Positions 57,674 to 64,000 of a DNA stretch of 64,000 nt are shown piece by piece. The notes under the pieces were generated by a model. The model was not told where the DNA came from. It did not search any database and saw only the letters and a list, made by a program, of their open reading frames with translations. The stretch is from Apostichopus japonicus. Taxonomy: Eukaryota > Echinodermata > Holothuroidea > Aspidochirotida > Stichopodidae. Where the stretch lies: the NCBI RefSeq assembly GCF_037975245.1, contig NC_092564.1:29441484-29505483 (forward strand), given 5' to 3'. Both the position numbers and the translations under genes were made by a program. Every line of letters begins with the position of its first letter. Within the stretch, counting starts at the first letter, position 1.

Positions 57674-58661
57674 TATGGCGGGCCATCAGTCTCAAATCAT
57701 TGGAGATCGACTTATACCGATTTAAATCGACATATACCAGTTTCCTTCGACATATACCAGTTTCCTTCGACTTATACCAGTTTCATTCTACATATCATCG
57801 ATTTAAATCGACATATACCAGTTTCATTCTACATATCATCGATTTAAATCGACATATACCAGTTTCATTCTTCATATCATCGATTTATTTTACTTATCAT
57901 CGATTTAATTTGGAATATGTTAATGAGCTAAATCGATGATATGTCGATTTAAATAGGTATATGTCAATTTGAGACGCTAGAAACTGGTATAAGTCCACGG
58001 AAATTGACTTCTACCGATTTAATTCGACATATCATCGATTTAAACTGGTAGATGTCGATTTAAATGGACATATCATCGATTTATTTTACATATCATCGAT
58101 TTAAATCGATGATAAGTAAAATAAATCGATGATATGTAGAATAAATCGATGATATGTCGATTTAAATTGACATATACCAGTTTCATTCTACATATCATCG
58201 ATTTAAATCGACATATACCAGTTTCCTTCGACATATCATCGATTTATTTTACTTATCATCGATTTAAATCGATGATAAGTAAAATAAATCGATGATATGT
58301 AGAATAAATCGATGATATGTCGATTTAAATTGACATATACCAGTTTCATTCCACATATCATCGATTTAAATCGACATATACCAGTTACTATCGACATATC
58401 ATCGATTTATTTTACTTATCATCGATTTAAATCGATGATAAGTAAAATAAATCGATGATATGTAGAATGAAACTGGTATATGTCGATTTAAATCGATGAT
58501 ATGTAGAATGAAGCTGGTATATGTCGATTTAAATCGATGATATGTAGAATGAAACTGGTATAAGTCGAAGGAAACTGGTATATGTCGAAGGAAACTGGTA
58601 TATGTCGATTTAAATCGGTATAAGTCGATCTCCAATGATTTGAGACTGATAGCCCGCCATA
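57674..58661. mobile_element. Foldback DNA element 2 with palindromic repeat arms, 6-bp target duplication
   Basis: The 988-bp element starts TATGGCGGGC and ends with its complement. Its inverted repeats exceed 200 bp and are nearly perfect. GCTGCC flanks both sides (57668-57673, 58662-58667). The arms and centre are built of ATCGATTTAAATCGAT palindromes and ACATATACCAGTTTC / ACATATCATCGATT units. There is no coding core. Confidence 0.87.
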
Positions 58662-58959
58662 GCTGCCTACATACCTCAGGCTCAAAGACTTCTAAGAATC
58701 GGCAAGTGCTGATTGGCTGTAGGGCTCTCACGCTTACAGTTCAACAGTTAATAACAACTCCCAGTCCTGCTTTAATTCCACTAACAGCCTCTGCAGAGCT
58801 TAACCACAAATGTAAACAAACACTGCAGATACTGGGAGACAAATTAAAGGAGATTTTTTTAAACAATGGGGATTAATTGTAATTAATTAACTTTTGACCA
58901 AAAATTATTAGGCATCACCTTATTCATACACAATCCAACAATCATCAGTTCAACTTTGA

Positions 58960-59510
58960 ATATGATCCATCAAAATCTTGAGGAGATTGAGATATTTGAA
59001 AATATTACAAAGAATGACCCCCGATGACCCCCTAAATGACATTTGACCTCAATTTTCCAAACACTCCTCGTAACTCCTATCCCGAGGAACGTTGTGACCA
59101 AGTTTCACTATCACTGGCCATACACTGTACGAACAGGAGCAATTTGAAAATATTGGGCCGGGGCCCAGGACACAAAAGACCCCTAGTTGATCTTTGATCT
59201 GAAATTCATGAACACCCTGAAGGTAAAACTTCCATAGTACTATCGTGACAAACCCTCAACATTGTACCATGGAATCTGTAGGAGAAGAAGCGTTTTGTGT
59301 ATTTCCACAAAATGGCCCATTACGGCCCACAGGTGACCTTTGACCCCATATTTCGGACCATCTCTAATGGCCCTATACCCAATGGTCCTTGTGTCCAATT
59401 TTCATGAAATTCCATCAAACGTTGTGCGAGTGGGAGCGGTTTTACCAATTGTTGACGGATAGAGTGATAGAGTGATAGACGCCGCACTGTAACAATAGCT
59501 CACACCAGCA
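58960..59510. repeat. TGACCTTTGACC dispersed repeat, copy 3
   Basis: It contains CATTTGACCTC, CCAAGTTTCACTATCACTGG, TGACCTTTGACCCC (59334-59347) and a GATAGAGTGATAG end. No frame is present. Confidence 0.6.
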
Positions 59511-61265
59511 TGCTGGTATGAGCTAAAAACCAAACACACTCAATGAATGTAAAAATATGTACGTCAGGAAGCAGGTGGATGGCAAAATACCTCTTGCGGT
59601 AATGAGCTTAAAAATCATCCATCACTGATAGCAACAACTGCGGTATGCCTTTTAACCCTTTCAATGCCTTAGGTGCTCTCTTGATCATCCTACAACTTTA
59701 TCATCAAAGTCAGGGCTCTAAGATTGTCCAAAACTCCAGCAAAATTTGTGCCAAGAGCCAGTAAATATTGAGCAGCTGCAGGAAATGTTAAGGTTTTGAT
59801 GTACAGTTTTCAAAAAACCACTGAAAAAAAAGTTGCTCTTAAAATTCTGTCAATTCTACCTGTTTTTTCTCACTCTGGAAACCATGCGCCTTGGTGCGTT
59901 TTCACAAGTGTATGTAAATAGCCTTGTTTTCCTACTAAAACTACAAAGTTGCCGTAGTGCCCCTGCTATCTCAATGAAAATCAAAGACAATTTCTAATTC
60001 TCTCCCTCGAAATAGTGGCTGTGCCCCTCCGGATTCTTAATGAGGGTACATTATAATAAGCTGGGTACTTAGGTAAAAACTGCAATTGCTGATTCAAGGC
60101 ACCAAACTGCATTAAATAAAAGCTTTCAATATATAAATATCTCTGCATCCTACCCTGTTAGTTTCTGTTACAGCTTATTGTTGCTCCATTTACTGATACT
60201 GTTTATATAATAAACTACTTATTATCGACTTTTGTTTTCCAAAATATTCTATTTTGATTATTCACGTGTGCAATTACTCCACTGTAATGTTCAACTACAG
60301 TAGTAGCAGTGTGGTCTAACAGTTGAATGTTAAATGGATTCCAGAGGGGTGAGAAAGGTAGGGATTTGGGACAGGTACAGTGACAGGACTCACATGAGTA
60401 AGGATTGGGGAGTACAACAAATAGAGCCCATCATATATGGAGGGACTACGCCTACCTGCGGAAAGAAATATGATGTTTGTCCAGACGAAGGACAGATTTA
60501 TACTCTAAACTTGACAACTTAGGGAAAAGGGCAGTAGAACATTTGAAAGAGCTGTTTGCATTAGAAAATAAAGAAAAGTCTATGAAAACCTCCAAAATTC
60601 TGGAAGGATACAACAGCTCCTGAAACCCTACTTCTCTTGTCCCTTGCATCATTGTCCCTGCACCCCACCCCCCCCCTCTGTCCTTTCACTGCAAATCGCA
60701 TGGATGCATTCACTAAAATGCCGCTACTTCGGCCACGTACAGTAGCCGGATAGATTTATAACAATCGAGATATAACATCGAGTTATAAAAAAACAAACAC
60801 CACCTTTGTTGTTCTACTCCACCTTTTGACCTTTTGACATTAAGTATTCCCATATTGACATTAAAAAAAGATGCCTCCCAATAATAAAGTTGGTGTGATT
60901 GCCATCAGAAATGTTTGAAAGGATAATTTCTAATCAATGTGGGGTGTTTTCAAGCCACAGCAGCGCAAAGTTTTGGTATTTTGGGGTCTAATCATTAAGT
61001 GTATTAAAACCATAAATTACCAGCGTTTGTGAAAAGTACACTCTTGAGTCGGAAAATAAATGTGAGCAACCATTTCTTGTGAGATATGACGTGTCAAGTG
61101 TACCCAAAAAATATCAGTTTTTTTTTACTCATTAAGTAAGATAAAGAAAGTGCTGAGTATTATTTTTTTTCAAGTTCGGATTTAAGGATATCACTTTGAC
61201 GTCTGCATGATTAGCAATACATATTTCAATTTGGAATATTTTACTCACATTCATGGCATATCAGC
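59511..61265. other. No supported gene
   Basis: A 62-codon + frame at 60334-60522 (MDSRGVRKVGIWDRYSDR, TPTCGKKYDVCPDEGQ) has reasonable composition but no splice or homology support. The rest is AT-rich. Confidence 0.4.
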
Positions 61266-61631
61266 CAGTGGCGTAGGAAGGTACTTTTGAGTGGGGGGGC
61301 TGAAGACGGATGGCTGGCCTGGGGGAGGGGTCTAAGGGGAGGGGTGTCCCCCTCCCCTTTGGACTTTTTTTGCATTTCCAGGTGGCCTCAGATGCAATTT
61401 GGTGCAATATAGCACACTTCAACCCACCCACTCCATTTTGTATATAATTTTGCATTTTCACCTGGCCTTAGATGCTATTTGGTGCTCTAAATGAGATTTT
61501 TTTCTCATTTGGAAATGAAAAAGGGGTTTTCTGACTTGCGAAGCGGGGGGCGGAATGATACTTCCGCCCCTCCACATTTTTCACTGGGGGGGCTGGCGCC
61601 CCCCCCAGCCCCCCCGGTTCCTACGCCCTTG
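61266..61631. mobile_element. hAT-type MITE with 8-bp target duplication, sister of 22117-22449
   Basis: The termini are CAGTGGCGTAGGAA and CAAGGGCGTAGGAA (complemented). ATATCAGC lies on both sides (61258-61265, 61632-61639). The interior shares GCATTTCCAGGTGG, GATGCAATTTGGTGC and CTCATTTGGAAATGA with the gag insertion, in opposite orientation. Confidence 0.93.
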
Positions 61632-62020
61632 ATATCAGCACACGCAGTCCAAGAGTTAACACATTAACGTCTTCATGAAAGCCATACGGTGTAATGGTTC
61701 TGACACAACCAAACTATTGCCACGTGCTCATGCATGCCTCGCATACCTCATTAATATGGACGTTTCTTGTTTGCATTATTCATCAAAGTCAGTTAACCAT
61801 AGCGATGCAGCCGTTGAAGATTTTACTGAAGGCTTTCGTATATGGAATGCAAAAAGGACCACAGCAAGCATATACTGCTACTAATGGCATGTACTTCTAC
61901 TAATTTGAAGTGTACTAATTTGACATGTACTACTACTAATTTGACATGTACTACTACTACTACTACTACTAAAGTCATGTGTGCTACATCTAAATTGACA
62001 CGTACTACTACTGATGTCAA

Positions 62021-62260
<240 letters not shown>

Positions 62261-62287
62261 CACATTTTGTACTTCTCATTCAACTGC

Positions 62288-62349
62288 CAAGTATTGCTGA
62301 CGAAGGTCCCAGGGGGGACCGAAAATTCCAATAGATTTTCTAAAACTTG
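62288..62349 (+). ncRNA. Hammerhead-like RNA motif upstream of a Penelope-like element
   Basis: CTGACGA (62297-62303), stem GGTCCC/GGGACC with loop AGGG, and GAAA (62321-62324) form the core. CAAGTATTG before it can pair with TAAAACTTG (62341-62349) at 8 of 9 positions including one G-U. UUC precedes that strand as a plausible NUH cleavage triplet. One extra A precedes stem II, as in the motif at 44584. Stem III would be only about two pairs. Confidence 0.5.
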
Positions 62350-62396
62350 TCAATTATGAGTCATATCTTATTTCTCTGGTTTTCTCTAACAATATA

Positions 62397-62435
<39 letters not shown>

Positions 62436-62568
62436 GGTAGTTCGTGGAATAGCGACCCATACTTTATTACAGATACAACATGAACTATTCGGGCAAGGAC
62501 ATTCCTTTGCCATCAACTAGAGAATACTTGAAAAGACTGCTGGAGATGACAGAGAAGCTGATAAATGG

Positions 62569-63027
62569 ATGCGATGGAGAGCATTATTCATCCTGGCCGA
62601 TACTGACACCGATGCGGAAACGAGTGACACCAGCCGTGACGAGGACAACACCGCCACCACCGATGCAAACGGGCTAAAATCCAGATGCGTCCCCCCACAA
62701 ATCCTGGAGTTGGTCTCATTCCAGTCCGATATGCTGGAAATGGTCGAGAACATTAAGTTCAAGGAAGTGATGGAGAAGTTCCTGTCCAACCTCAAGAAGG
62801 ACATAGAAAACATCACACCCTCTAAAGAAATCTTCGTAGAGGCAGACAAAACCAGGAACATGTACAAGATGGACCCCGCCAAATATGGTGGGTTGCTAAC
62901 TGTAAACATACCTCAGAAATACAAATATGCAGACCGCAACACCGCCACCGAAATAGACAATGAATACACAAGTCTAGCTGACAAATTAAAAATAGGTAAG
63001 GAGCAGCAATGGACTCGTAATAGTTAA
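62569..63027 (+). pseudogene. Penelope-like N-terminal/RT finger segment
   Basis: A 152-codon frame precedes the RT core. It ends in LADKLKIG at a sequence resembling a splice donor (AATAG/GTAAGG), and an acceptor-like tttattacag stands before the segment at 62462-62471. Penelope-like elements are unusual among retroelements in keeping introns, so these sites may be real. The finger motifs expected next are missing. Confidence 0.6.
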
Positions 63028-63037
63028 CGTTTATTAC

Positions 63038-63143
63038 AATATATATATCTATAATATATATATATAGATAAATATATATCTATAATATATCTATATATAT
63101 ATATATCTATAGATATATATATATAGATATATATATATACATA
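63038..63143. repeat. (AT)n/TATATC microsatellite inside the Penelope-like element
   Basis: The AT-rich run stands where the RT fingers should be encoded, so part of the domain has been deleted or lies in an unrecognised arrangement. Confidence 0.9.
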
Positions 63144-63149
63144 AATGAA

Positions 63150-64000
63150 AACATACCACAAGCGTACTGGAATGGATTAAAAATATACAGGAAAAGAGCA
63201 GTCTCACCTTTCTGGTCTTCGATATTGTTGATTTTTACCCTTCAATAAGCAAGGATCTCATACACAAATGTCTAGCATGGGCCAAAGCATACACCAGAAT
63301 CAGTGATACTGAATACAAGACTATCATGCACGCAAGGAGATCTCTCGATCACAAGGGCAAACGAGAAGAGAGACACAGTCAACCAATTCCACGTCTCAAT
63401 GGCTGCATTTGACAAAGCGGAAGTTTGTAAATTGGTGGGACTATTCATTTTGAACCAACTGGAGAAAAACCCCGATATCACTGGTTTGGTTCTATACAGG
63501 GACGATGGGCTAGCAGTAATGAGGTCATGCTCAGGCAGCAAAGCAGACAGAATACCAAAAGCCCTAATCAAGATCGTCCATACATGTGGACTAAAAACCA
63601 CTGTCCAAACGAACTTGAAAACAGTCAACTTCCTTGACGTCACTTTGAACATGAATACCAGCCCTACAGAAAACCAAACAACGAACCAATCTACATAAGC
63701 CAACACTCGAACCACCCGCACGCAATACTAAAGAACATACCGCCAGCCATCGAAAGAACAGTCTCTGGTCTATCATCTAACCAGGATGCATTCAAGAAAG
63801 CAGCACCCACCTACAATCATGCCCTCTGGTCAGCTGGATACAACCATACTATCAAATACCAAAACAAGGAAAACGAAGACACCAAACAGAACAAGAAATG
63901 CAGGTCAAGAAAAATCACATGGTACAACCCCCCGTACAGCAAAAACGTAAAGACCAACTTTGCGGCGGACTTCCTAAAACTCATCGACAAGCAATTCCCA
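63150..64000 (+). pseudogene. Penelope-like reverse transcriptase core, frameshifted, partial
   Basis: The parts are TTSVLEWIKNIQEKSSLTFL, VFDIVDFYPSIS, NQFHVSMAAFDKAEVCKLVG, YRDDGLAVM, TVNFLDVTLNMN, then after a frame change near 63670 YRKPNNEPIYISQHSNHP and KITWYNPPYSKNVKTNFA. The order and spacing match the Penelope-like RT palm, thumb and linker. At least two frameshifts prevent translation of one protein. Confidence 0.8.

Larger units (their letters stand above)
62472..64000 (+). mobile_element. Penelope-like retroelement, 5' part, continues past the window end
   Basis: Frames carry the RT of a widespread marine-invertebrate Penelope-like family. Order: N-terminal NYSGKDIPLPSTREYLKRLL, MRWRALF after a 1-nt frameshift near 62560, IPQKYKYADRNTATEIDNEY, then a gap with AT microsatellite, VFDIVDFYPSISKDL at about 63215, and YRDDGLAV (catalytic DD) at 63498. 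The usual GIY-YIG endonuclease, if present, would lie beyond 64000. Confidence 0.8.

Noticed and set aside
57650-58731. ORFs reading YTSF...HIIDLNRHIP on both strands
   Set aside because: Same cause: the inverted palindrome arrays of the second foldback element.
60334-60522. 62-codon + ORF with CGKKYDVC
   Set aside because: No splice sites, promoter or recognisable domain; mentioned only in the gap entry.

Overview
The window is AT-rich eukaryotic DNA from an animal. It has short exons with GT-AG junctions, very long introns, many (AT)n and poly-G/C tracts, and a dense mixture of transposable elements. Two widely conserved animal genes are recognisable on the + strand: adducin (five exons, 7720-15491) and the 3' end of SRP68 (two exons, 36260-37825). 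The repeat types (CR1/L2- and Jockey-like LINEs, Ty3/Gypsy, Penelope-like, hAT MITEs, TGACCTTTGACC-bearing repeats) suggest a marine invertebrate, perhaps an echinoderm-like deuterostome. That placement is inference.

Layout. 0-6 kb: two unidentified + strand exons flank a nearly complete minus-strand LINE with ORF1 zinc knuckles and endonuclease-RT. 7-16 kb: adducin exons, the first with a one-base frameshift. Its introns hold an antisense two-exon gene resembling the N-terminus of invertebrate BEN-type proteins (9671-10793), a decayed minus-strand ORF (11175-11795) and a possible secreted Cys-containing minus-strand gene (15853-17881). 19.3-24.2 kb: a minus-strand Ty3/Gypsy element with one 993-bp LTR, truncated before integrase, with a hAT MITE nested in gag. 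24-29 kb: no gene seen. 29-31.4 kb: a triplicated ABCC-transporter exon fragment with minisatellite arrays. 31.6-36 kb: a Jockey-like LINE. 36.3-37.8 kb: SRP68 terminal exons.

38-45 kb: a tRNA-derived SINE head, a GC-rich minisatellite, a five-unit tandem array of tRNA-like Pol III units, and a repeat mosaic containing a second Jockey copy split by an 866-bp hAT element with a perfect 8-bp target duplication. 46-48 kb: a 1.77-kb foldback element whose arms are arrays of a short palindrome. 49.9-57.4 kb: a previously unrecognisable (to me) five-exon minus-strand gene for a 274-residue signal-anchored, probably coiled-coil protein; all four splice junctions keep frame. 57.7-58.7 kb: a second foldback element with the same TATGGC terminus and 6-bp target duplication. 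61-64 kb: another hAT MITE, then a Penelope-like retroelement preceded by a hammerhead-like RNA motif.

Most novel candidates: the TATGGC foldback family with palindrome arrays, the tandem tRNA-like array, the two hammerhead-like motifs, and the two hidden minus-strand genes. No homology search was possible, so all family names rest on motifs read by eye.
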